From: Niallia nealsonii
GTDB lineage: Bacteria > Bacillota > Bacilli > Bacillales > Cytobacillaceae
Assembly (NCBI RefSeq): GCF_002835805.1
Contig: NZ_PISE01000014.1
Location: 1-64,000, forward strand
DNA: 64,000 nt
Reading direction: 5' to 3'
In this document: positions 45,525-55,071 of the stretch, piece by piece
Position numbering within the stretch: position 1 is the stretch's first letter
How the letters are laid out: every line of letters begins with the position of its first letter
The notes under the pieces: generated by a model
Database searches by the model: none
Seen by the model: only the letters and a program-made list of their open reading frames with translations
What the model was told of the DNA's origin: nothing
Program-made: the position numbers and the translations under genes

Positions 45525-46151
45525 ATGAAAATACCTTATTATGAAATCTTACTGAATGATACTAAAAAAATAAAGAAGTTAGTGTGGAATATCAACTATC
45601 GAGCGAGAAAGATGGGATTACCGGCTTCATTAAGTGTTGAGGAATTAACTAATATCTTAGTACAATATGAAGGGAAATGCGCAGTAACAAAGAGAGAATT
45701 GTATGCAGAAGATTTCACAACAGACCATTTCATTCCTTTAGATTGGAAAATAGTTGGCTCATGTAAAGAAAATATTGTTCCAATGAAAGGCGGGATTAAC
45801 TCCTATAAAAAAAATATGTCTCCCTTTGAGTTTTACTATAGGTTTACAATGTTTGGAAGGAGAGACTGTGATGAAAATTGGAATAATCTAATTACTTATA
45901 TGCGGAAGATGTATAAGTTTGAGGAGAAAGTAGACTTTTTTAGCTTTATTAGATTTTGTTGGTTTATTCAAAAGAATCCCCATTACTTCTTGATGGTTGG
46001 TCAACCATTAGAAATAGTAAAAAATATGTACTTATCTATAATGGATAAATACTCCATCGATGGAAAGCATAATTATTATACGCATAAAGCTATGAGAGAG
46101 CTTGATATATCTTTCTTTTTGGAAAATAAAATATTGAAAACTGAATGGTAG
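45525..46151 (+). CDS. HNH-endonuclease-like protein
   Basis: 208 residues. The segment GKCAVTKREL, TDHFIPL and ENIVPMKGGINSYKKN follows the HNH pattern: Cys, Asp-His, then Asn with a Lys-rich tail. The first zinc pair is incomplete. The C-terminal half is helical and unassigned. HNH proteins of this size are common cargo of phages and islands. AGGAGG-like sequence precedes the ATG, and a hairpin (46146-46173) follows the stop. Confidence 0.6.
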   Translation: MKIPYYEILLNDTKKIKKLVWNINYRARKMGLPASLSVEELTNILVQYEGKCAVTKRELYAEDFTTDHFIPLDWKIVGSCKENIVPMKGGINSYKKNMSPFEFYYRFTMFGRRDCDENWNNLITYMRKMYKFEEKVDFFSFIRFCWFIQKNPHYFLMVGQPLEIVKNMYLSIMDKYSIDGKHNYYTHKAMRELDISFFLENKILKTEW

Positions 46152-46268
46152 AGATTTTTCTCTACTATTTTTGTTATGTCCTTTCTAACCCTGCATCTTA
46201 AATCAAAGCATACACATAATCTTCTATTATCTGATATTACCCAATTAATTAAGATTTTTATGTAAAGT

Positions 46269-46301
46269 TTGACTTAAATTATATGATTTTATATAATTTA
46301 A
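46269..46301 (+). promoter_or_regulatory. Promoter overlapped by a palindrome
   Basis: TTGACT (46269-46274), a 17-base spacer and TATAAT (46292-46297) form a near-consensus promoter. A perfect inverted repeat with 11-base arms, TTAAATTATAT and ATATAATTTAA, covers 46274-46301 and so overlaps the spacer and -10. This is a typical operator position, perhaps for autoregulation by the next gene. Confidence 0.6.
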
Positions 46302-46340
46302 ATGAAGATTCGCTTTAAATACAAGTCAATAGGAGGAAGG

Positions 46341-46889
46341 ATGAATAGTTTAGGTTACATTGCAAGAGTGTTCGAAGTATCTCTTTCAGAAATTGGAAGA
46401 CAAATAGATGTATCACCCCAGACAGTTAATGACTGGGTAAAGAATAAAAGGAGAATACCTCAAAAGAGGATAGAACAATTAGTAGATATATTTAGATTAT
46501 CTAAGGAGTGTTTTGCTAAAACTGAAGAAGAATTAAATGAAGTGGAGCGCTTAACAATTAAGCTAAAGTATTATCAATCAATTAACAAGCTTAAAGAGGA
46601 TAAGCAATATCGCTACTGGTCACATCAAGATGAAATAAATGCATTGTCAAAAAAAATTGAGGATAAAAAGTTGCTTCTTAGCATTGAGCAATTATTTCAA
46701 GGGGGAGGTAGGTGGGGAGAACTCAATTATAATCCTCAAGGCGTAAAAAATTATCAATTATTTGAAGCGATGGTAAAGTTACTCAGTAATGCTGAGGAGA
46801 ATAAAGAACAAATCGATGAATTAGTAATATTATTGCTTGGAGAAAAGCAGAAAAGAAAGTTTGACATAGTAGAATATCCAAATCGCTAA
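46341..46889 (+). CDS. HTH-domain regulator of the island
   Basis: 182 residues. The N-terminal XRE-like helix-turn-helix (SLSEIGRQIDVSPQTVNDWV) is followed by a long helical region with a possible coiled coil (about 60-115) and a C-terminal helix. I do not recognise the specific family. ATG 46341 is chosen because AGGAGGA is directly upstream; an in-frame ATG at 46302 lies at the promoter. Confidence 0.7.
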   Translation: MNSLGYIARVFEVSLSEIGRQIDVSPQTVNDWVKNKRRIPQKRIEQLVDIFRLSKECFAKTEEELNEVERLTIKLKYYQSINKLKEDKQYRYWSHQDEINALSKKIEDKKLLLSIEQLFQGGGRWGELNYNPQGVKNYQLFEAMVKLLSNAEENKEQIDELVILLLGEKQKRKFDIVEYPNR

Positions 46890-46943
46890 ATGGGCTTGTA
46901 CTTTCGAGTGTCTAATTTGAAGCAATAGTTGCAAATATCAGTA

Positions 46944-47128
46944 GTATAAAATTATACATTTAACTTCTATAAAAAAGAAATGAGAGTAGAAATATGCACG
47001 TGTAATTCTTTTGGGGAAAATACATATGTATAATTTTATACATATAACGGTACTGTAATAAAAAATAAAAATTTAAAATAAGAAATAAAAAATAAATAAT
47101 AGAAGGGATGCTCGCAAGCGAGCTTTTT
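46944..47128 (+). promoter_or_regulatory. Paired palindromes and terminator before the Rep-like gene
   Basis: GTATAAAATTATAC (46944-46957) and its reverse complement GTATAATTTTATAC (47028-47041) are near-perfect palindromes. The second extends to 10-base arms (ATATGTATAA / TTATACATAT, 47024-47045). They could be operators or replication-related sites. A hairpin GCTCGC / GCGAGC with TTTTT is at 47110-47128. Confidence 0.5.
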
Positions 47129-47191
47129 GGTTATTTGCTTGCTTACGCTGTCAGGCTTTCTATGACATACTAAATGTAAAGGATGTAAATA

Positions 47192-48361
47192 TTGGAAAAT
47201 AAGCATTTTATACAAGTTAAAAAGAATGTATTTGAACTAGGAGCAGAGGAAACATTTATCTACTCTATTATAAGTAAGAACTCTTTAATTGATGGAGCTA
47301 CAATGATAAATTTGCCATATTTTTTAGAATTGCTAGGAATGAGCAATAGAACTGAAAATAGAAGTAAACTTAAAAAATATCTATCTAACCTATCAAGTTC
47401 ATTAGATGTAAAATATTATAAAGATTTTCGATTGCAAAAAACTGTAGATGTAGAAAAAATGAAACCTTCACAACATTATTATGCTCAAATCCCAAGTGCA
47501 GAAGGCGGGTTTGTTAAATTCTATATTAAAGATTTTACTAAGCTAATGTTAATAGATTCTAAAGAATATAAATCTATGTTACTACTACAATATCTTTTTA
47601 TGATTGGTACAATTAAAGAAAGTAAAGCAGAAAGACTTATTGGATGGCAAAATATTGAGCAAATTGCAGAAGCAATTCGATTTAACAAGAAGACTGTGAT
47701 GAAATACAATAAGATTTTTCAAGAGAATGAGTTGATTTATTGTGGAACAGTACATTTAAATGGAAAAGATAAAAACATCTATTCTCGTTGGGATGAGCAG
47801 AATGATGTGATAGAAGCTGTGAAAGAGGCAAAAGTAACTGGTCATATTTCAAAAAAGAGAAAGCAAAAAGAGAATGAAGGTGTTATTGAGAAAAAGCATA
47901 AACCCTTAAATAATACTTTTCAGCAACAAGCCAACAATAACGATATTGCCCCAGAAGTAATGATTGCTATAGATAGTTTTTTAGATGCTGGTTTAATATT
48001 GCATAAAAAAACTAAAGAAAAGATAGAACAGGCAATTCAAATTTGTGGCTCTGAACAATTTGTTAAGGTAGTTAAGGAGCTAGAATCAAGGTGTAAAAAT
48101 ACTATGTCAGAAGGTCAGTGGGCTGGATACTTCTCCAATAATATAATTGCAAGTGCGAAAGAACAGAGAACACATATAGATGCACAAAATAAAGCAATGG
48201 AAGAATTGGAGAAAGGACAACCCCAACTGGAATCAGAAAGATTATACCCTCCACATGTTATGGAGTGGAAAATTAAAGGATTTAATAGCAGAGAAGAATA
48301 TAAAAAAGCTAAAGATAAAGAAGATATGGAAAAATTAATAGCTAGTCTCCAGCTTGGTTGA
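47192..48361 (+). CDS. Replication-initiator-like winged-helix protein
   Basis: 389 residues. The N-terminal ~210 residues look like a winged-helix replication protein: FIYSIISKNS, a helix-rich middle, then WQNIEQIAEAIRFNKKTVMKY as a helix-turn-helix with ENELIYCG. A low-complexity Lys/Gln/Asn linker precedes a helical C-terminus with EWKIKGFNSREEYKK. Such proteins start replication of plasmids and integrative elements. The family is inferred from layout, not a signature. Translation seems to start at TTG 47192, eight bases after AAAGGA. Confidence 0.5.
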   Translation: MENKHFIQVKKNVFELGAEETFIYSIISKNSLIDGATMINLPYFLELLGMSNRTENRSKLKKYLSNLSSSLDVKYYKDFRLQKTVDVEKMKPSQHYYAQIPSAEGGFVKFYIKDFTKLMLIDSKEYKSMLLLQYLFMIGTIKESKAERLIGWQNIEQIAEAIRFNKKTVMKYNKIFQENELIYCGTVHLNGKDKNIYSRWDEQNDVIEAVKEAKVTGHISKKRKQKENEGVIEKKHKPLNNTFQQQANNNDIAPEVMIAIDSFLDAGLILHKKTKEKIEQAIQICGSEQFVKVVKELESRCKNTMSEGQWAGYFSNNIIASAKEQRTHIDAQNKAMEELEKGQPQLESERLYPPHVMEWKIKGFNSREEYKKAKDKEDMEKLIASLQLG

Positions 48362-48922
48362 AGAGTTTTCTCAGGGTATGGTCAACATACTCTTTTTTGT
48401 TCTTTAGAAAATTGTGTTGATGGCAATCAGAAAACGTAAGGTTTGACATTTAAGAGTACGTAATAGATTCTGTATATTCACAGCTTGATATGGAGTAGAG
48501 GGTATGATAAGCTAGTTTGTCTACCAAGCTTTACAGCATAGTTATTTGCCAATATTTATGTCTACAGAGGCTCTTTGTCAAGTTCTAATTCTCTGTACAA
48601 CTCTGCATTTTCGACTGCAAAAACAGAAGCTTCAAGTATCTATGTCAACAACATATATTGATTTAAAGGATGAAAGACCAAGAAGCATATAGTGGCTCTT
48701 TTTAAAACTGGAGAGAGTACTATGTATGGATATTAATATGAAATCTGATATTGATAGAGCAATTGTATATAAGATTATCAATGAAGTTAACTGAATATTA
48801 TTTATAGGTAATCTTGATATTTTTGAAATCTAAATTAAAAGTTTTTCTATCGTTGAACTATATAAAACCGAACAAATGTTTAGTATTATATATATTGAGA
48901 AAGCTTTATGGAGGTTATTAAT
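48362..48922. other. Gene-free stretch before the restriction-type gene
   Basis: A weak hairpin GTATG / CATAC with T-run is at 48377-48401. No credible gene is seen; the longest short frames have no ribosome binding site in place. Confidence 0.45.
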
Positions 48923-51481
48923 TTGAGATTTATGTCTGAAACAGAAACTGTTATTAAGAAAATTTTACCATATATTGAAAGAAGAGGATATGATATTGAA
49001 AGCGATTTACGCTTTGAGGACCCGACGGAACTAGATACGGAAAATAGACAGGGGTTTATTGATATACTGGTTGATTGTGGAAAGAAACAGCCTTTATTTT
49101 TAATTGAAGCCAAAAGAGATGGAACTAAACTTACAGCTAAGCACCGCAAGCAAGCTGTAGAATATGGAAAGAGTACAAAATGTCTTTTTGTAGCCTTGAC
49201 CAATGGTCAGGTGTTTGAATTATTGAATGTAAATACAGGGAAAAGTTTGAAATTAAATGGTAGTGCGTTTAATCGTCTTCCATCTAAAACAGAGTTATTA
49301 AAGAATGTTATTCCTGAATTAAAAAAGAATCCTTCTAATGAAAATATATTTATTTCAACAGATAAGTCTATCCCATTTAAACCAGGTGTACCGCTAACTA
49401 AATTAAACAGATTGATACAGCAGTGCCATAATATAATAAGAAAAATAGAAAAAAATGAAGAAAATGCTTTTTCTGATTTTAGTAAAATTCTCTTTCTAAA
49501 ATTGTTAGAAGAAAAATGGGATATAGAAGGTACTACGCCTCCATATTCATATGTGTTCCATGAACTAGCTGCAACCACTAAAGAGAATGCTGACCAAGTT
49601 CAGGTAGCCATTAGAAGTATGTTAAATACTATTGCAGCAATGCCGAAATATGGAGAAGTTTTGGCTGAACCAATTCATTTAAGGCAGAATCAAACATACT
49701 TATCCATTGTTAAGCTAGTTTCTTCTGTCTCTTGGAATGATTGTAATTTAGACTCTAAAGGTGCTGCATTTGAATATTTTGTTAGAGCGAGTTTAAAAGG
49801 AAAAAAACTTGGACAATATTTCACTCCAAGACCACTAGTTCAATTAATGTTACGCTTAGGAAGATATCAACAGCTACTTGTTAATTTAAAATCTGGTCAA
49901 CCTTTTAAAGTTGTTGACCCAGCATGTGGTACAGGCGGTTTTTTGGTGCATGCATTGAATCAAACAATGAATGACTTACAGAAGGAGTCAAAAGATAATC
50001 TTATTCATGATACTTTGTTTAGCAGAGTTAAAACTAGTTTAAAAGAGGAAACTTTTTATGGTATCGATGCACATGAGGGAGTTGCTAGTACAGCAAAGAT
50101 GAATATGATTATTGCTGGAGATGGTCATAATAATATTAGAGCTCTTGATACTTTAAAATTAGATAAATTAATTCCTAATTATAGCTACTATAATTCAGAA
50201 AAAAAGAGTGTGACAGAAGTAACTGATGGTAAGGCTCATTTAATATTATCTAATCCGCCGTTTGGTACATCTGAGGGGGATTCTTTAACTTCTGAAGACC
50301 TAAAAAAATATCCTGTAAAATCAACTAAAGGGCAAAGTTTGTTTATTCAGCAGATGATTATGAATCTTGCAGATAATAGTAGACTTGTTACAGTAATTGA
50401 TGAAGGTGTACTAAATACAGCATCTTATAGCGAGCTTCGAAAATATATCATGCAGAATTGTAGAATTGAATATATTATGAGTATGCCTGATGAGACATTT
50501 AAACCTAATAAAATCAATGTCAAAACAAGTGTGTTAGTGCTTAGAAAACGAACTAGCGATATGCTGGATGAGTTTTTAGAAGATGAATATCGGATAAGAA
50601 TATTGAAAGTAGATTCCTTAGGGTATGATGGAGCTGGAACTGAAATTAGAGGGTTTGATTTAGAAAAGCTTATTTCTGAAATTGAAAAGATAAATCCTGC
50701 ACATTATTCATACACAAAAGAAATTATTGGTTATAATTGGAGAGGGAATATTTTAAATGCTAGAGATATTGCTGAAGATGATACTAAGAGATTTGATTAT
50801 AAATATTGGGATGTTAAAATTAAATCCCCAATTGACAAGCTTTCGAATGAAAAGTCAAAAGGGAGCTTAACACTGAAAGAATTAAATTTAATCGAAACTA
50901 GACGAGGTAGTAGTCCCGCATCTTCAGATTATGTTTCAAAAGAAGAGGGGCATGCGTTAGTAGTGAAAGCAGGTAGTAATATATCTAAAAGTGGTTTACT
51001 ACTTATTAATGGAGATTATATTGAAGAGAACATTTATAAAGAATATGTTGATAAAGGCAAATTAGTTATAAAAGATGGTGATATTTTGTTAGCTTCTACA
51101 GGAGATGGAACTCTAGGTAAATGTTGTGTATACAGAAACTATGATGAACATGGGAATAGTAAACCAGCTATACCAGATGGACATGTTACTGTAATTAGAA
51201 TAGATTCAAAAAAATATTATCCAGAATATGTTTGTGATTATCTAAGAAAGGGGTTTGGGGCATTTCAAATTCAAAGATTGTTTACAGGCTCAACAGGTTT
51301 AATCGAGATACAACCACCTGATGTGGATAAAATTATATTTCCCAAATTCCCATCCTTGGAGAAACAACAAGCAGAAAGTCAAAAGCTTAGAAATAAAGAA
51401 GTTGAAATTGAAAAGTTGATTTTACAAGCCCAGAAAGAGCTAGATAAAGCTTTTGATAATTTTTACAAAGTTACACTATAA
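48923..51481 (+). CDS. Single-chain restriction-modification protein (nuclease, N6-adenine methylase, specificity domain)
   Basis: 852 residues with three functions in one chain. The N-terminal HsdR-type nuclease module has FIDILVD and LFLIEAKRDG, the D...E-x-K pattern (about Asp47, Glu62, Lys64). The HsdM-like methylase has GQYFTPRPLVQLM, SAM motif VDPACGTGGF near residue 335 and catalytic NPPFG near residue 446. The last ~220 residues are an HsdS-like target-recognition domain with a closing coiled coil. This is the type IIG layout. TTG 48923 is preferred as start because GGAGG lies eight bases upstream; ATG 48908 overlaps that site. Confidence 0.85.
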   Translation: MRFMSETETVIKKILPYIERRGYDIESDLRFEDPTELDTENRQGFIDILVDCGKKQPLFLIEAKRDGTKLTAKHRKQAVEYGKSTKCLFVALTNGQVFELLNVNTGKSLKLNGSAFNRLPSKTELLKNVIPELKKNPSNENIFISTDKSIPFKPGVPLTKLNRLIQQCHNIIRKIEKNEENAFSDFSKILFLKLLEEKWDIEGTTPPYSYVFHELAATTKENADQVQVAIRSMLNTIAAMPKYGEVLAEPIHLRQNQTYLSIVKLVSSVSWNDCNLDSKGAAFEYFVRASLKGKKLGQYFTPRPLVQLMLRLGRYQQLLVNLKSGQPFKVVDPACGTGGFLVHALNQTMNDLQKESKDNLIHDTLFSRVKTSLKEETFYGIDAHEGVASTAKMNMIIAGDGHNNIRALDTLKLDKLIPNYSYYNSEKKSVTEVTDGKAHLILSNPPFGTSEGDSLTSEDLKKYPVKSTKGQSLFIQQMIMNLADNSRLVTVIDEGVLNTASYSELRKYIMQNCRIEYIMSMPDETFKPNKINVKTSVLVLRKRTSDMLDEFLEDEYRIRILKVDSLGYDGAGTEIRGFDLEKLISEIEKINPAHYSYTKEIIGYNWRGNILNARDIAEDDTKRFDYKYWDVKIKSPIDKLSNEKSKGSLTLKELNLIETRRGSSPASSDYVSKEEGHALVVKAGSNISKSGLLLINGDYIEENIYKEYVDKGKLVIKDGDILLASTGDGTLGKCCVYRNYDEHGNSKPAIPDGHVTVIRIDSKKYYPEYVCDYLRKGFGAFQIQRLFTGSTGLIEIQPPDVDKIIFPKFPSLEKQQAESQKLRNKEVEIEKLILQAQKELDKAFDNFYKVTL

Positions 51482-51527
51482 ATAGTTTAGATTTTAAATG
51501 TAAAGTGTTTTTATAAGGAATTACTAG

Positions 51528-51558
51528 GAGAATCCATAGATTACTTGGATTCTCTTTT
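51528..51558 (+). terminator. Terminator of the restriction-modification gene
   Basis: Perfect 9-bp stem GAGAATCCA / TGGATTCTC followed by TTTT. The gap 51559-51926 that follows is very AT-rich and shows no gene. Confidence 0.82.
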
Positions 51559-51926
51559 GGGTATGCCAAAGTGGATAATAATTGGATATGGTTCGAAATT
51601 CAGCATGTAGTTTCCTAATAAACCAATAAAACTGTGATTTCATTAAGCAGAATCATCTCTCCGTAAATTTTATGTTTTATCTTGAAAGTCCATATTAACT
51701 AAAAAGAAGAAAATGTAATGAATTTATAAAGACTTATCCCATTAATATTAGGTGGTTAAAATCTATATTTGCTTATTCCATTAATCTTTATATATGATAT
51801 TTAAGTTTTTTAATTTTATTTGTATTCTTTGCGTTGTATTATACATAAGGAAAATTCTTACCAAAATATGTTTTAAAATAATCTTGTTCTATTATAATTA
51901 AATTTATAAGAAGGGAAGGGATTATT

Positions 51927-54431
51927 TTGATTCTAGAAGATACAAGGTTAATGAAAGAATTGAAGGAGAGGGATTCACTTTTTTATAGTGCTATTCTGGG
52001 TGTCTATACTGAAATTAGACCACTTTTAGACCAGAGGATTGCACAAGTTTTCCCTACATATACTCAGCATGATTCTGGACACTCAATAAGAATTATTGAA
52101 CATATGAGCCAGATAGTAAATGATATTAGTAATTTAAATGATTTGGAGATAGCGATATTGGTGTATTCTGCAATGTTGCATGATATTGGTATGGCTGCAA
52201 ATCAAGAGGAAATAACTGAAATAGAAAATGGTACATTAATTTATAATGGATTAAACTTTAATGCAATTTTAAATAAATTTAATCAAGATAGAATTCTGGC
52301 AATGCAAGAATATATAAGAATAGTCCATGCAGAGCGTTCTGCGAATTATATTAAAGAAAATTTAAGCAAAAGGTTTGTTATTCCTGAAATGCCTTTAGTT
52401 TCATTTGGAGATACTCTTGCATTGATATGTGAAGCGCATACTAAAGAAATAGTTTGGGTTACAGGAAATTTAAAAGATAGAGATGTTAAAGGGACTTTTG
52501 AAATAAACCCTCAATTTTGCGCACTTGTATTAAGGTTGGCAGATATTTTGGATTTCGATAGTTCGAGGACACCTCCTAAATTATATACTGCACTTGCTAT
52601 TAGTGGATATAGTAAGGAAGAATGGTTACAGCATTTTTCAATTAGTAACCAAAATAAGATTGTACAAGGTAGTTCGGGTGAAAAGGTTATTGAATTTCAT
52701 GGTAGTTGTTCAGATTCTGTAATACACAGAAAAATATTAGGGTATTTAGATTGGGTGAATAAAGAGATAGAATATGCTTCTGAACTAACTAAAAATTTTT
52801 ATGATAAACATCGCTTGAGTTTTTATCATAAGGTAAGTAATTTTATAAATTCTGATAAATATTCAATTGTAGATATGAAATTTCAAGTTAATTATAAGAA
52901 TATTATTAACTTGCTAATGGGTGAGGCATTATATGGAAATAAAGAACTAGGGGTAAGGGAACTATTACAAAATGCTCTTGATGCATGTGAAGTAAAAAAA
53001 GAGATGTATGTTGGTAATGCAGATTTATCTATCTATGAAGAATATAATGCAAAAATTTTTATTGTTCTAGATAAGGCAAATAAAGTAGTAATAATAAAAG
53101 ATAATGGGATTGGAATGAACCTGCCTATTATTAAAAATTATTTTTTAGAGGTAGGTGCTTCATACTATAACTCTGATGAATATGTATTATCAAATTATAA
53201 ATATATACCGATAGGGAATTATGGAATCGGCTTCTTATCTAGTTTTATGCTTTCTGATAAGGTAAAGGTTAGGACAAAACACTTTAATGCTGAGATGCTA
53301 TACGAAGTTGATATATCTAAAGACGATGATTTTGTTTCTATAAAGGAAGTACAAGAACCTAATTTTGCTGGCACTGAAATTATTCTTAATTATGACCAAT
53401 TTTTTGAAGTTTGGGAAGATAAAGAGAAGCTAAAAGAATTTATAGAAAAAGAATTTCTGGCTGATGGGATTCAAATAGCAATTATAGACAAGGAAAAACA
53501 AGGTGAATCTATAAAAATTTATAATCCTAATAATCTATTAACTGATAGTAGTTTAATTGATTTATCACCTTACCTAAATGGAGTTATAGTGAAGATAGAG
53601 TTGTCAAGTAGTTCTGTATTTCAAGAGTACCTAAATGATATAAAATTTTATGGTGAACCTTTTCTTTTTGATGGTAAAGAACTTGTTCAAATAGATGAAT
53701 ATGATGAATTAATACCGTTAGTTAACTATTTGAGAGATGATAAGTTAGGTATTATAGATTTCGCTATAATTGAATCATCAAGTGATTTAGACGAAATATC
53801 TTCAATAATGGATAGTGATGATGATGTGGAAGATTTATATAGAGAAAAATATGACCCAGTAGATATTTCCTTAATCACAGTACCTGAATTGATAGAAATT
53901 CCTCCTCGAGGTTTGATAGAAACAGAAGAAATAGTAGATGGGTTAACCTTTGAAAGGTTCGAGGAAGAGTACAGCCATGATAATAGTTCAGGGACTTTTT
54001 TTGGTTTTGTAAGTAAATCTTTCTTTTCTAAAGACGAATTGAATAAGCATATACAATATTCAAATGGTCATACTTACTTACAAAGTAATCCTCCGTTCAC
54101 AGAGAAAAGTAAACTCTTTATTAGAGGGGTTTTTGTAAAAGATTTTAACTTCTCAATAATGAATGCAATACAAGGAGTAAGTATTAAAAATTTCCTTATT
54201 AATGTAGTTAATAAGGAAATTAAGCCAAATGTATCAAGAAACGATATAAATAATGATGATGAAAGACTACTGCGCAATTCAATTTATCAGGCACTATTAG
54301 TACACTTTTTAGAAAATTTAAAGGACCCTATAGAAAGTCATGTTTTAAAAGCTTTTATGAAAAAGTTTCATAATTACAAAAATACTCTGTTAAATGAAAA
54401 ATATAAGAGACATTTCATATCAGAGGTATAA
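51927..54431 (+). CDS. HD-domain / GHKL (Hsp90-like) ATPase fusion, probable defence protein
   Basis: 834 residues. Residues about 40-300 form an HD phosphohydrolase-type domain with His52, His85-Asp86 (SAMLHDIGM), His133, His170 and Asp205 (LRLADILD). Residues about 320-560 are a GHKL ATPase: N box ELLQNALDA (344-352), G1 box DNGIGM (391-396) and G2 box GNYGIGFLSS (429-438), as in Hsp90, MutL and MORC proteins. The remaining ~270 residues are acidic and unassigned. I infer nucleotide-gated immunity next to the restriction-type enzyme. Start is TTG 51927 with GGAAGGG upstream. Confidence 0.8.
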   Translation: MILEDTRLMKELKERDSLFYSAILGVYTEIRPLLDQRIAQVFPTYTQHDSGHSIRIIEHMSQIVNDISNLNDLEIAILVYSAMLHDIGMAANQEEITEIENGTLIYNGLNFNAILNKFNQDRILAMQEYIRIVHAERSANYIKENLSKRFVIPEMPLVSFGDTLALICEAHTKEIVWVTGNLKDRDVKGTFEINPQFCALVLRLADILDFDSSRTPPKLYTALAISGYSKEEWLQHFSISNQNKIVQGSSGEKVIEFHGSCSDSVIHRKILGYLDWVNKEIEYASELTKNFYDKHRLSFYHKVSNFINSDKYSIVDMKFQVNYKNIINLLMGEALYGNKELGVRELLQNALDACEVKKEMYVGNADLSIYEEYNAKIFIVLDKANKVVIIKDNGIGMNLPIIKNYFLEVGASYYNSDEYVLSNYKYIPIGNYGIGFLSSFMLSDKVKVRTKHFNAEMLYEVDISKDDDFVSIKEVQEPNFAGTEIILNYDQFFEVWEDKEKLKEFIEKEFLADGIQIAIIDKEKQGESIKIYNPNNLLTDSSLIDLSPYLNGVIVKIELSSSSVFQEYLNDIKFYGEPFLFDGKELVQIDEYDELIPLVNYLRDDKLGIIDFAIIESSSDLDEISSIMDSDDDVEDLYREKYDPVDISLITVPELIEIPPRGLIETEEIVDGLTFERFEEEYSHDNSSGTFFGFVSKSFFSKDELNKHIQYSNGHTYLQSNPPFTEKSKLFIRGVFVKDFNFSIMNAIQGVSIKNFLINVVNKEIKPNVSRNDINNDDERLLRNSIYQALLVHFLENLKDPIESHVLKAFMKKFHNYKNTLLNEKYKRHFISEV

Positions 54432-54452
54432 GAATATAATGAAATTAGGCAG

Positions 54453-54481
54453 TGGACTTGGATATTTCCAAGTCCATTTTT
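54453..54481 (+). terminator. Terminator of the HD-GHKL gene
   Basis: Perfect 8-bp stem TGGACTTG / CAAGTCCA plus TTTTT. Confidence 0.82.
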
Positions 54482-55071
54482 ATGTCTATTTGCTGCCAAT
54501 CAGAGAATGTATAGTGAGTACCAGAGACGCTCAGAATGGCTCTTGGTAGTGTTTTAAAGAGGTGTCTTTCCTTGTTTCGCTCTTCTTTCCCTTTTAGTCT
54601 TCATTTAAGACAGAATTGAGTTTGAGTCATTCTAAAGCCTGTCACAACAAAGTGTTATAAAGTAGATTGGCTTATCTGTTAGGTGAAGAGACCACGCTCA
54701 GCAGCACACAAGTATTAGATAATTGTTCGATACGAAGCCAATGACTAGCGTGCTGGAAACTACTATGGGAATCGTTTTGATAATGAACTTCTAATGATAC
54801 TCGAGACTGATTAGATTAATCCAAATGACCCTATTCTTCATTAGATTGAGCAGGATTTATCATGCTATTCTCGAGACAAGTCCTAGGTTGAACAAAACTC
54901 TCCTCGACGGTAGATATGTAATAAGCTATGAAAGTATCCAATGTAAACTAATAGATAACAGTTTACATTCATTTTATTGATAACACTAGAATCTATCTGA
55001 TTATGATGATATGCTATAGATGGATAACAAAAGTATACATTCAAATTGTTGATAGTAAAGGAGTTGTTGGT
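54482..55071. other. Gene-free stretch upstream of the second recombinase
   Basis: No credible gene. It contains the inverted repeat at 54940-54969 and the ribosome binding site of the recombinase (GGAG, 55060-55063). Confidence 0.45.
54940..54969. repeat. Inverted repeat, possible recombinase binding site
   Basis: Perfect arms AATGTAAACT (54940-54949) and AGTTTACATT (54960-54969) with a ten-base spacer. This is in the size range of a tyrosine-recombinase core site, about 100 bases before a tyrosine recombinase gene. It could also be an operator. Confidence 0.5.
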
